10,776 bases of DNA from Methanothrix sp. (GTDB taxonomy: Archaea > Halobacteriota > Methanosarcinia > Methanotrichales > Methanotrichaceae), in the NCBI GenBank assembly GCA_028688175.1, contig JAQTYS010000078.1, positions 1 to 10,776 of the forward strand. The letters are read 5' to 3'. Each line of letters begins with the position of its first letter. Positions within the stretch are counted from its first letter, which is position 1. Made by a program: the position numbers and the translations under genes. Shown piece by piece: positions 1-5,998 of this stretch. The notes below the pieces were generated by a model. The model did no database searches, was not told where the DNA came from, and was given only the letters and a program-made list of their open reading frames with translations.

Positions 1-19
1 ATAGGACCGCGCTTGAGCC

Positions 20-48
20 TTTAGCTCGTGGGAGAAGCTAAATAAAAC
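20..48 (-). terminator. weak hairpin plus T-rich tract after secreted-protein gene
   Basis: Just past the stop codon at 50-52, the minus strand carries a T-rich stretch (complement of 41-48). It is followed by a 7-bp inverted repeat, TTTAGCT (20-26) with AGCTAAA (36-42), and a 9-nt loop. Archaeal termination depends mainly on U-rich tracts, so the T-rich stretch is the more relevant part. The stem is short and A/T-rich, so this is only a candidate. Confidence 0.3.
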
Positions 49-49
49 A

Positions 50-745
50 CTAGCAGTCTATGCTTTCGCAGCCGGACTGCTTCTTCTCCTCCACGGGACT
101 CTCCCGGAACTTAATCATCTTCTCTACCTCAAACTTGCCAGTGAAGGACTCATGCACCTTAAGGTCCTTGCTGAACATCTTATGCATCCTGGCGTCCGTC
201 TGCCAGGTTCCATTAAAGGAATTCTTGGTCTGGATGCCCACGGTGTGCACAGGGCTTGCCTTTAGCATCTCCTCAATCTTCCGAGGATCGGTTATGTAGG
301 AAGCGGGATTAGTTGAGGCGAAGTAGCTGCTGCCTTCCCTCTCCATTTCGGTAACAGAGAAGGTCTCTGTGATCTCTGCGCCAATGCCGCCCCAGAAGGC
401 TTTGGAGTTTATATATTTCGTTCCCACCATGGGAGTCTTGCCGGAGTAGGTGAGTTTGTTGCTTTCCCAGAGATTTAACGGCACAGCTGGGCCGTTATCC
501 ATGCCTGGAAGCTTGGCTGCCCTCTGTGCTTCGACGGTTCCACTGTCCATTTCCAGATCACCGTCCCCATACATGAAATTGTAGTACTCGAGAGCAAGCT
601 GCCTGTCCTTAACTGAAACGCCCACCTCAAAAGTGCCCGTTCCAGCTACCTTCAGCGTGTTGCAGAAATCACCATCCTGGATCGGCTCGGTGATCGCCGG
701 TGTGGCAAAGACCAACTCCAGAGATATGATTAACATTAGCAACAA
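50..745 (-). CDS. secreted protein of unknown function, 5' end possibly frameshifted
   Basis: I do not recognise a named domain. The open frame of 231 codons begins at a TTG (745) and has a hydrophobic stretch (MLLMLIISLELVFA) followed by TPA, which looks like the core and cleavage region of a signal peptide. The rest is soluble, with one Cys near residue 28, two Cys at the very C-terminus (CESIDC) and an NGTW N-glycosylation-type sequon. It is therefore probably exported and may be disulfide-bonded. The TTG start leaves the signal without its usual positive n-region. The same frame runs upstream to a stop at 781-779 and encodes GRTTKGIAVAL directly before the TTG, while an ATG at 779 lies one base out of frame across a GGGG run. 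With one G fewer the protein would start MGRTTKGIAVALLL, a textbook signal peptide, and be 242 residues long. The protein resembles secreted proteins I associate with Methanothrix, but this is an impression only. Confidence 0.75.
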   Translation of the reverse strand: MLLMLIISLELVFATPAITEPIQDGDFCNTLKVAGTGTFEVGVSVKDRQLALEYYNFMYGDGDLEMDSGTVEAQRAAKLPGMDNGPAVPLNLWESNKLTYSGKTPMVGTKYINSKAFWGGIGAEITETFSVTEMEREGSSYFASTNPASYITDPRKIEEMLKASPVHTVGIQTKNSFNGTWQTDARMHKMFSKDLKVHESFTGKFEVEKMIKFRESPVEEKKQSGCESIDC

Positions 746-799
746 AGCTACTGCAATACCCTTCGTTGTTCTACCCCATTATTATGTAGTTATTGGGAT

Positions 800-819
800 C
801 TTCTAGATAAAAAAGTTAT
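800..819. promoter_or_regulatory. AT-rich element between divergent genes, possible shared TATA box
   Basis: The run AGATAAAAAAGTT (about 805-817) is the only strongly AT-rich TATA-like stretch in the 121-bp gap between the secreted-protein gene and the HAD gene. Archaeal transcription starts about 25 bp past the TATA centre. Read leftwards, this predicts a start near 785, only a few bases before the ATG at 779. Read rightwards, it predicts a start near 836, giving a leader of about 30 nt before the HAD ATG at 867. Assignment rests on composition and spacing only. Confidence 0.4.
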
Positions 820-833
820 TGTACCCAAAGTTT

Positions 834-869
834 CATCTTGCCCCTTGAACCATTCCTCGATTCAAGATG
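834..869 (+). repeat. overlapping inverted repeats covering the HAD start codon
   Basis: CATCTTG (834-840) is a perfect 7-bp inverted complement of CAAGATG (863-869), which contains the ATG of the HAD gene. Inside it, CTTGAA (844-849) pairs with TTCAAG (861-866). The two pairings share bases 863-866, so they cannot form together. No Shine-Dalgarno sequence lies before the ATG. The structure could hide the start codon or be a protein-binding site, but short inverted repeats also arise by chance. Confidence 0.35.
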
Positions 870-1664
870 CACAAAGAACTCGCCGTAGTTATGGATGTGG
901 CAGGAACCATATTGAAGATGTATCGCGTAGCCAAGGATATCGAAAAGGGCACTATTCTGGCGAATGTGGTTACCTGGGAGCTGATCATGGAGAAAAATGG
1001 TAGAGTCCTGGTTGTGCCTCAGATGGACCCAGATCTCATGTTATCCTTTCAGCCAGATGATCCCCTTGGGATTCTCATCGATGGTCGCGAGCAATTGCTG
1101 GAGATAAGCTGTGCCAGCACTCCCATTTCTAAATTTGAAGCGGTGCGTATTCTGGGCCGATCTCAAGCCAAGGTTGGTGACCTTGTGCAGGTGTATCAAG
1201 AAGTATCGGCCAGATGTCCGGGCAATTACATTACGGCTGGCATGATAGTCGATGTAGAATTGCAGGAGGTGGCATACGCTCTCAGCACAGGAGGATCTCC
1301 GTTTCCTGGATTAGAAGATGTCCTGGCAACTATCAAAAATCTAGGCGCTGATGTCTATCTAGCCTCCGGTGACAGCATGAGAAGCCTTGCTTATCTCCAA
1401 GAATTGGGTATAGACCTCTCGCGAGTCTATCCTGTCTCCGGACCAATGAAAAAGAAAGATATCGTTGTCGATCTGAAGAGCCAATACCGCCGAGTGGTAA
1501 TGGTGGGCGACGGCCTAAACGACCTTTATGCTTTAAGGGCGGCAGACCTGGGTATTCTGACCGTACAGCAGGATACTCGCCCCACTTCGAAGCTGCGGTC
1601 GGCCGCTGATAAGATAATAACGAATATAAAAGAACTGCCTGAAATAATAGAAAATGACATTTAG
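867..1664 (+). CDS. soluble HAD-superfamily protein, P-type-ATPase-like phosphatase
   Basis: A 265-residue cytoplasmic protein without a signal peptide or membrane segment. All four HAD motifs are visible. Motif I is D10-V-A-G-T14, motif II is A-S167-G-D-S, motif III is the lysine cluster K195-K197 after GP, and motif IV is G214-D-G-L-N-D219. The combination of DxxGT, SGDS and GDGLND resembles the phosphorylation domain of P-type ATPases (DKTGT, TGDN, GDGxND), as in the soluble P-type-ATPase-like group (COG4087), rather than the usual DxDxT phosphatases. The second Asp of motif I, normally the general acid/base, is Ala12. About 130 residues between motifs I and II form a large insert with no P-type membrane region, probably a cap domain. 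The substrate is unknown; phosphatase or phosphotransfer activity is inferred from the family. There is no SD sequence; the ATG gives the expected start, with motif I at residue 10. The next gene is 213 bp away, so this one is probably monocistronic. Confidence 0.85.
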   Translation: MHKELAVVMDVAGTILKMYRVAKDIEKGTILANVVTWELIMEKNGRVLVVPQMDPDLMLSFQPDDPLGILIDGREQLLEISCASTPISKFEAVRILGRSQAKVGDLVQVYQEVSARCPGNYITAGMIVDVELQEVAYALSTGGSPFPGLEDVLATIKNLGADVYLASGDSMRSLAYLQELGIDLSRVYPVSGPMKKKDIVVDLKSQYRRVVMVGDGLNDLYALRAADLGILTVQQDTRPTSKLRSAADKIITNIKELPEIIENDI

Positions 1665-1752
1665 ATTATTATCCATACAATTCGTGGCTGAAATTATCGA
1701 TCTCCTTTGTCCATCTAATTCGGGCGACGGATGAATTGTGTGGATGATTGGC

Positions 1753-1776
1753 AATTATTCGGGCAGTCGAATAATT
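1753..1776. promoter_or_regulatory. perfect 9-bp inverted repeat, candidate operator
   Basis: AATTATTCG (1753-1761) and CGAATAATT (1768-1776) are exact inverted complements separated by GGCAGT. The repeat ends 7 bp before the palindromic TATA element of the downstream gene, the usual place for a regulator site at an archaeal promoter. The left half overlaps a second copy of ATTCGGGC (1757-1764), which also occurs at 1718-1725. As RNA it could also form a hairpin behind the HAD gene, but no T-tract follows. Confidence 0.45.
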
Positions 1777-1780
1777 CTTA

Positions 1781-1797
1781 GAAAAGTATATATACTT
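1781..1797 (+). promoter_or_regulatory. TATA box with purine-rich BRE for the coiled-coil/wHTH gene
   Basis: AAGTATATATACTT (1784-1797) is a perfect 14-bp palindrome and a strong archaeal TATA element. The preceding AGAAAAG looks like a TFB recognition element (BRE), which points transcription rightwards. A start near 1815 would give a leader of about 60 nt. Because the core is symmetric, TBP could bind either way, so direction rests on the BRE and on the gene downstream. Confidence 0.6.
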
Positions 1798-1877
1798 GGA
1801 TAGTTCATTCATATGTGTTAACATTTTAAATTTGCTTCGAAATAAGATCATATTAAAATACTAGGAGTAGCGCATAA

Positions 1878-2435
1878 ATGTTCGAAGAGCTTTTAGAGAT
1901 ATATAAAACAAAGGCAGAAGAGATTGAGAAAAGTAGAAGAGAAGCACAAGCCATGCTCTTATTGGTTTCTGCCATCGAAAAGATATCACGAGAGTCCGAC
2001 TCCAAACAGAGCGATGTGGAACTCTTAGGCAGGCTGATCGATCAGGTTGATCGCCTATCCAAAGAGGTATCCGATCTGAAGAGCCAGCTTCGCACCCGGC
2101 AGGGACGACCGATGCCCATTCAGGAAACGAGCTCGGGAGATGGAAAGGCCCTGGATAACCATGCTCAATCTTTGATTGAGATCATAGAAGAAAAGCCGGG
2201 CAGGTATACAACCAGTGAGCTGGTGGACATGCTGGGCTTGAATAAGACCACCGTAATAAGCGTGATGAAGCGCGCTCATGAACTCGACCCGAAGCATGTC
2301 AAGATGACTCAGGGAAAGAGGCGTAAGCTCTATCTGTCTTATGTATCTGAAGGTGAGGTGCAGACGACCGAAGAATCGTCGTCTGAATCGGGTGAATCTG
2401 ACCGGCTGAAGCTGGAGCTTATGGCCATGACTTAA
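1878..2435 (+). CDS. coiled-coil protein with C-terminal winged-helix domain, putative regulator
   Basis: A 185-residue soluble protein. Residues 1-75 are charged and heptad-like (LLEIYKTKAEEIEKSRREAQ, then LIDQVDRLSKEVSDLKSQL), predicting a coiled coil for self-association. Residues 76-92 form a flexible Ser/Gly-containing linker. Residues 94-157 look like a winged helix-turn-helix: LIEIIEEKPGRYTTSELVDM, a turn with LGLNKTT, a recognition helix around 122-136, and a basic wing TQGKRRKLYLSY. The tail (158-175) is rich in Ser and Glu. It is probably a DNA-binding transcription factor, but I do not recognise a named family and its targets are unknown. The ATG at 1878 follows AGGAG (1863-1867) with a 10-nt spacer, a little long but acceptable. 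The inverted repeat upstream would suit autoregulation, though nothing in the sequence proves it. Confidence 0.8.
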   Translation: MFEELLEIYKTKAEEIEKSRREAQAMLLLVSAIEKISRESDSKQSDVELLGRLIDQVDRLSKEVSDLKSQLRTRQGRPMPIQETSSGDGKALDNHAQSLIEIIEEKPGRYTTSELVDMLGLNKTTVISVMKRAHELDPKHVKMTQGKRRKLYLSYVSEGEVQTTEESSSESGESDRLKLELMAMT

Positions 2436-2487
2436 AAGATGGATAAGGCCTTAGACAGTCCATAAATAACCAATCAGTTAAAGGTTG

Positions 2488-2513
2488 AGCTGCCGGCGTT
2501 TCTTCCGGCGGCT
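2488..2513. terminator. GC-rich hairpin between convergent genes
   Basis: AGCTGCCGG (2488-2496) pairs with CCGGCGGCT (2505-2513) across the loop CGTTTCTT, with a single G-U wobble on the plus-strand RNA. It is the strongest stem in the window's non-coding DNA and sits in the 106-bp gap between the ends of two convergent genes, so a bidirectional terminator or 3'-end stabiliser is likely. There is no long T-tract directly after it on either strand, which lowers confidence in intrinsic termination. Confidence 0.5.
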
Positions 2514-2541
2514 TTGGCCCTTCAGCTGGCTATTGTTAACA

Positions 2542-3591
2542 TTACTTCTTTTGTTTTCGTCTATACAAGTATCCGCCAATAACAACGATTATGATAAGAA
2601 TGGCAATTGCCGGCATGAGCAATGATGCAGAGGCAGCTTTGACCTGCACGGGTATCTTCATGCTCTCTGAGATTATCGAATCGCCGTTGATATCGATATA
2701 TTTGATCTCGCTGTTTATGCCATAGTCCTTGGGGGTAGCATCGGAGTCAACGTCAAGCCGGAATACCACTGTCTTCTCTTCTCCCGGGGCCAGCGTTCCG
2801 ATGAATGCCTGATCGTCGGTGGAAGAGAAAGGCTTGAAGATGGAAAGCCTTGCGATCGCGTCTTTAACTGGATCCTCTCCAATATTTTTGTAGGTTGCTT
2901 CGATTTCTGCCTTCTTGGCGCCTGCAGAGAGCACGCCGGTTGAATTGGTGATCACAAAGTCTGCCTGCTTCTTGATTTTGAGGATGAGGGGGACAGTCTG
3001 ATTGGCCTTCTGGTAGATATATGACACCTGGTAATTCGCCAAGGTGGGCGCACTTCCGCTGGTAACGAGCTTGGAAGCCTGCACCCTGACATTATCCTGA
3101 TAATCGTAGGATAGGTTTAAACTGAGTGGATAGGTTCCAGCTGGGGCATGCTCTCCGATCTTGACTGTATATTTCAAAGGCGACTGGGTCTTATCACCCG
3201 ACTTAAGGGATTGAATAACCTGGTCACCAGATTTTATCTCTATCTGAGGATTATCGGAGCGCAGGTACGCGGAAATGCCAAGTGCTGTCGGCTTTTTATA
3301 TTCTTCTTGCAGCTCGGCGCTGGCCAATGCAAACTCCTTAGGATCCTCTGGAGTCAGATCCTCCTTGAAACCCAATATCCGTCCATAGTTGGTCAGATCT
3401 ACATAAAGAGAAACAGTATCTCCACGCTCAAACTCATCCGTTCCGGAAATGCTGGCAGAGATATCCGGACTGCCATACATAGTGTAATAATTGTCTCCAC
3501 CCAGCTCAAAGGGTATATAGGTATTTTGAGCAGGGACTGCCATTATTAGAGCCAACAGGCAAAAGCCAACCAGGGCCATCTTATTTTTCAT
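2542..3591 (-). CDS. COG1361-type S-layer-like protein, membrane-anchored, partner of the RND transporter
   Basis: An extracytoplasmic protein with an N-terminal signal peptide (MKNKMALVGFCLLALIMAVPA, then QNTYIP). A beta-rich ectodomain carries two CARDB/NPCBM-like modules: one around VSLYVDLTNYGR to the APAGTYPLSLNLSYDY segment, the second around AEIEATYKNIGEDPV to LAPGEEKTVVFRLDVDSDA. A single C-terminal membrane segment (LLMPAIAILIIIVVIGGYLY) and the basic tail RRKQKK follow. This is the architecture of archaeal COG1361 proteins often found beside RND/MMPL transporters. Two ATGs compete. The one at 3597 overlaps the transporter stop (ATGA) but abuts the AGGAGG at 3598-3603. The one at 3591 lies 6 nt from that AGGAGG, a proper spacing, and is preferred here (349 rather than 351 residues). 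It is the second gene of a two-gene unit. It is probably an outward-facing accessory or substrate-binding partner, by inference from gene order. Confidence 0.85.
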   Translation of the reverse strand: MKNKMALVGFCLLALIMAVPAQNTYIPFELGGDNYYTMYGSPDISASISGTDEFERGDTVSLYVDLTNYGRILGFKEDLTPEDPKEFALASAELQEEYKKPTALGISAYLRSDNPQIEIKSGDQVIQSLKSGDKTQSPLKYTVKIGEHAPAGTYPLSLNLSYDYQDNVRVQASKLVTSGSAPTLANYQVSYIYQKANQTVPLILKIKKQADFVITNSTGVLSAGAKKAEIEATYKNIGEDPVKDAIARLSIFKPFSSTDDQAFIGTLAPGEEKTVVFRLDVDSDATPKDYGINSEIKYIDINGDSIISESMKIPVQVKAASASLLMPAIAILIIIVVIGGYLYRRKQKK

Positions 3592-3593
3592 AA

Positions 3594-5912
3594 TCATCCT
3601 CCTCTTGCCATCAGCTTGAGGGCTTTTTTGAGCTCATACTTCGCATTTTCAACCACCGCCCGCCGAATCTCCATGCGGTACATGAGCACTACGAAGACCG
3701 TGAAGGTTGTTAGCAATGCGAATACTATCGCTAGGACTGTAACGGTCCCAAAATTGTTGGTTATCAGGAAAGGAGAGAATATCAGGGCGCCAAATCCAAA
3801 TATAGTGGTAAGACCGGAGGCGATGAGTGCGGAACCTATGCGCCTCGATGTAATCATGAGGGCCTCTCGGGGCTCTCCTATCTTTGCCAGTTCCTCATAG
3901 AAGCGCTCCATCATTAATATGGCGTATTCCGATCCTACTCCCAGAATGAGTGCGCCCAGACATGCCGTAAGGGGCGTATATTTCATGTCGGCGGAGTACA
4001 TTACGCCTCCCATCCAGCCTATTACTACCAACATCGGCAGTACAGGGAGCAGGGCTTTTATCAGGTCCCGGTAGATCATCAGCAGTACGATAAAGATCAG
4101 CACCAATCCGAGCAGAGTCATCTCCGTTCTGCCTTGGGTCAATGCAGTGATAACTGTGGTCATTACAACAGCGTCGCCTGTCTGTCGCACGGAGACTCCG
4201 GGAGGCGGCTGATGCCAGAATACATCCTTTTCAATCTCTTTTATGAGTCGATCGGTGCCCTCTGCACCCAGATTGGTAAGAGCCTTGCCAACATTCAACT
4301 TTATAAGAGCGGTATCGTGACCATCTAATTGCCGAACTACCATAGATGCGGGCAATTGCTCGATCACACTTCTGATCTCAGTTTGGCCCTCAGGTATCTC
4401 TCCGCCGTTGGCCTGTTTGACCAAGGTAGCAATGCTTTCGAAGCCGTATACCTGATCTCGGGAACTCTTCAGATATTGGCAGAACTCATCCATCCAGTGC
4501 AATGTATCGGGATCGGTAATGTCATCAGCCTGAACGATAAGGTCTATTGTATCCGTACCTCCAAAGATATCGCTCATGTGTACGAAGTCGATGAGCGGTG
4601 GTAGGTCCTGCGGCACATAATTCTTGAAATCGGTATCCACCTGGACCAGAGTATCTGCGTAGATGCCTGCCAGAGAGAGGAACAGCGCAACAGCAAGCAC
4701 CAGATGCCATCTTTGAATGCTGATCTCCGAGACTTTCTCAAGGATGTTTCCAATTATCGTGTCTCTTGGCATATTGACTGATGCATCTTCCTTTTGAATT
4801 GCTCTTCTGGATTTAGTTCTTCTCTCCATAACATAAAGGAGAGTAACCCCCACGAAAAGGGCAGACAGATAGCAAAGGAAGAGCCCAACTAGGCATAGCA
4901 GACCAAAATCCCTGGTCATGGGCACGGATGAAGTGAGCAGGGAGACAAAGCCCATGGCGGTTATGATCAAGGCGATCATGACCGGCTTGGATACATTGCC
5001 GACGGTCTCTACCACTGCCTGCCTTGGCGAGCCGTTTTTATAGAATTCTTCATCGATCCGGTTATGAAATTGAATGGCATAATCTATGCCGATGCCTATC
5101 AGCACCGGAAAGGCTGACATGGACACCATAGTAAAAGGTATTCGCAAAAATCCCATAGCACCAAAGGACCATATTATGCCCAGGAAGACGACTGGAATAG
5201 GTAGCAGAGACCATTTCACATGGTTAAAGGAGATCAGCAAAGCCACGATCATAAGCAGGCCAGCCAGGGCGAGAATGGGGCCGTTGCTCTTAGCCATCTC
5301 CTCAGTTATTGATTGCATGAGGGCCGGTTCGCCTGTGACGGTAACGCCCACGTCCGGCGGAAACTCGGCCATCTTCACCTGGCCTGATGTCTCGGCATAA
5401 ATCTCTTTTAGTTGTGCTTCCTTTAGTGATACTGGTAGATCAATGGAGAGCATGGTGTGCTTCTTGTCGGGCATCATGGCGCTTACTGCCGCAAGATTAG
5501 ACGGATAAGCGAGAATTTCGTCAACCCTCTCTTGGGTAGGAATGGCTCGAATGCCGCTCTCGCTTTTCTCTGTATCTGCAACGATATCAGCAATGCTCGT
5601 CACAGCCAGCACATCCGGAGCCATGCGAATCTTCTGTGAGAGTTTATCCATCGACCGCAGGATATCCGGTTTTGTGACATCGTCCGCTTCAATGAGCACA
5701 GCTATGGACTCGGTAGCAAACTTTTCCACATAGAGATGGTCGAAAAGCTGGTAGAGAGGCGAATCTTTGCCTACCATGCTCTCTGTGGACATTCCTTGCA
5801 TCTCAATTTGCTGGGCATAATGCAGAGAGGCAACTGTTAGGAGCAATGCTGCTGCCATGATTATTATCGGATTGTCCGCAATCCATTGGCCGAGCCTTTC
5901 TGTGCCTTTCAT
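3594..5912 (-). CDS. HAE3/MMPL-family RND transporter
   Basis: A 772-residue integral membrane protein with the duplicated RND layout. TM1 lies around 14-33, a large extracellular loop spans about 34-210, TM2-TM6 about 212-361, TM7 about 402-420, a second large loop about 421-595, and TM8-TM12 about 598-745. The two halves align clearly: GIGIDYAIQFHNR (273-285, TM4) matches GVGSEYAILMMER (658-670, TM10). The length and the two-loop pattern fit the hydrophobe/amphiphile efflux-3 and MMPL group, proton-driven exporters of lipids or hydrophobic compounds; the substrate here is unknown. D277 in TM4 is the expected proton-relay Asp. The matching TM10 position is Glu662. The start ATG at 5912 has GAGGT (5921-5925) 8 nt upstream. 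The stop abuts the COG1361 gene, and a GbsR-like regulator gene diverges upstream. Together these suggest a regulated envelope transport module. Confidence 0.92.
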   Translation of the reverse strand: MKGTERLGQWIADNPIIIMAAALLLTVASLHYAQQIEMQGMSTESMVGKDSPLYQLFDHLYVEKFATESIAVLIEADDVTKPDILRSMDKLSQKIRMAPDVLAVTSIADIVADTEKSESGIRAIPTQERVDEILAYPSNLAAVSAMMPDKKHTMLSIDLPVSLKEAQLKEIYAETSGQVKMAEFPPDVGVTVTGEPALMQSITEEMAKSNGPILALAGLLMIVALLISFNHVKWSLLPIPVVFLGIIWSFGAMGFLRIPFTMVSMSAFPVLIGIGIDYAIQFHNRIDEEFYKNGSPRQAVVETVGNVSKPVMIALIITAMGFVSLLTSSVPMTRDFGLLCLVGLFLCYLSALFVGVTLLYVMERRTKSRRAIQKEDASVNMPRDTIIGNILEKVSEISIQRWHLVLAVALFLSLAGIYADTLVQVDTDFKNYVPQDLPPLIDFVHMSDIFGGTDTIDLIVQADDITDPDTLHWMDEFCQYLKSSRDQVYGFESIATLVKQANGGEIPEGQTEIRSVIEQLPASMVVRQLDGHDTALIKLNVGKALTNLGAEGTDRLIKEIEKDVFWHQPPPGVSVRQTGDAVVMTTVITALTQGRTEMTLLGLVLIFIVLLMIYRDLIKALLPVLPMLVVIGWMGGVMYSADMKYTPLTACLGALILGVGSEYAILMMERFYEELAKIGEPREALMITSRRIGSALIASGLTTIFGFGALIFSPFLITNNFGTVTVLAIVFALLTTFTVFVVLMYRMEIRRAVVENAKYELKKALKLMARGG
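3598..3605 (-). promoter_or_regulatory. Shine-Dalgarno AGGAGG deciding the COG1361 start
   Basis: On the minus strand GAGGAGG lies inside the last codons of the transporter gene and directly precedes ATGATTATG. Zero spacing to the first ATG and 6 nt to the second favours initiation at the second (3591). It supports translational coupling of the two genes. Confidence 0.6.
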
Positions 5913-5930
5913 TCCTGTCTACCTCAACTC

Positions 5931-5959
5931 TGTTCGGAAATTACCAAACGTCCGGAACA
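5931..5959. promoter_or_regulatory. imperfect inverted repeat, candidate operator for the transporter operon
   Basis: TGTTCGGA (5931-5938) and TCCGGAACA (5951-5959) are inverted complements apart from one extra base in the right arm, with a 12-nt spacer. The site lies between the transporter ATG (5912) and the AT element at 5964-5980, covering the predicted transcription start of the transporter operon (about 5947). That is where a repressor would block transcription. The divergent GbsR-like protein is the obvious candidate ligand, by inference. Confidence 0.45.
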
Positions 5960-5960
5960 T

Positions 5961-5980
5961 GCGAAAAGTACTTAAAAGTT
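5961..5980. promoter_or_regulatory. BRE/TATA region, possibly serving both divergent genes
   Basis: GCGAAAAG followed by TACTTAAAAG looks like an archaeal BRE plus TATA box for the rightward gene, with its centre near 5974. About 25 bp further on lies the in-frame ATG at 5999, so the regulator mRNA is predicted to be leaderless. The core AAGTACTT (5966-5973) is palindromic and the opposite strand reads ACTTTTAAGTACTT, so the same element could drive the transporter operon leftwards. Confidence 0.5.
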
Positions 5981-5998
5981 GTGGTCTTCCTGCAATGG

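Noticed and set aside
1669..1851. 60-codon minus-strand open frame in the HAD-wHTH gap
   Set aside because: It runs through the inverted repeat and TATA palindrome, has no recognisable domain, and the region reads better as regulatory DNA.
1469..2086. Identical 15-mer CGATCTGAAGAGCCA in the HAD gene (1469-1483) and the wHTH gene (2072-2086)
   Set aside because: Both copies encode the DLKSQ helix in unrelated proteins and the flanks differ, so it is most likely coincidence of codon use rather than a functional repeat.
4525..4710. Antisense and alternative-frame open frames within the RND gene
   Set aside because: The RND protein is continuous over 772 residues with conserved motifs; the short frames are by-products of its codon use.
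5995..5997. ATG at 5995 as start of the GbsR-like gene
   Set aside because: It is out of frame with the wHTH coding sequence; the in-frame ATG is at 5999.
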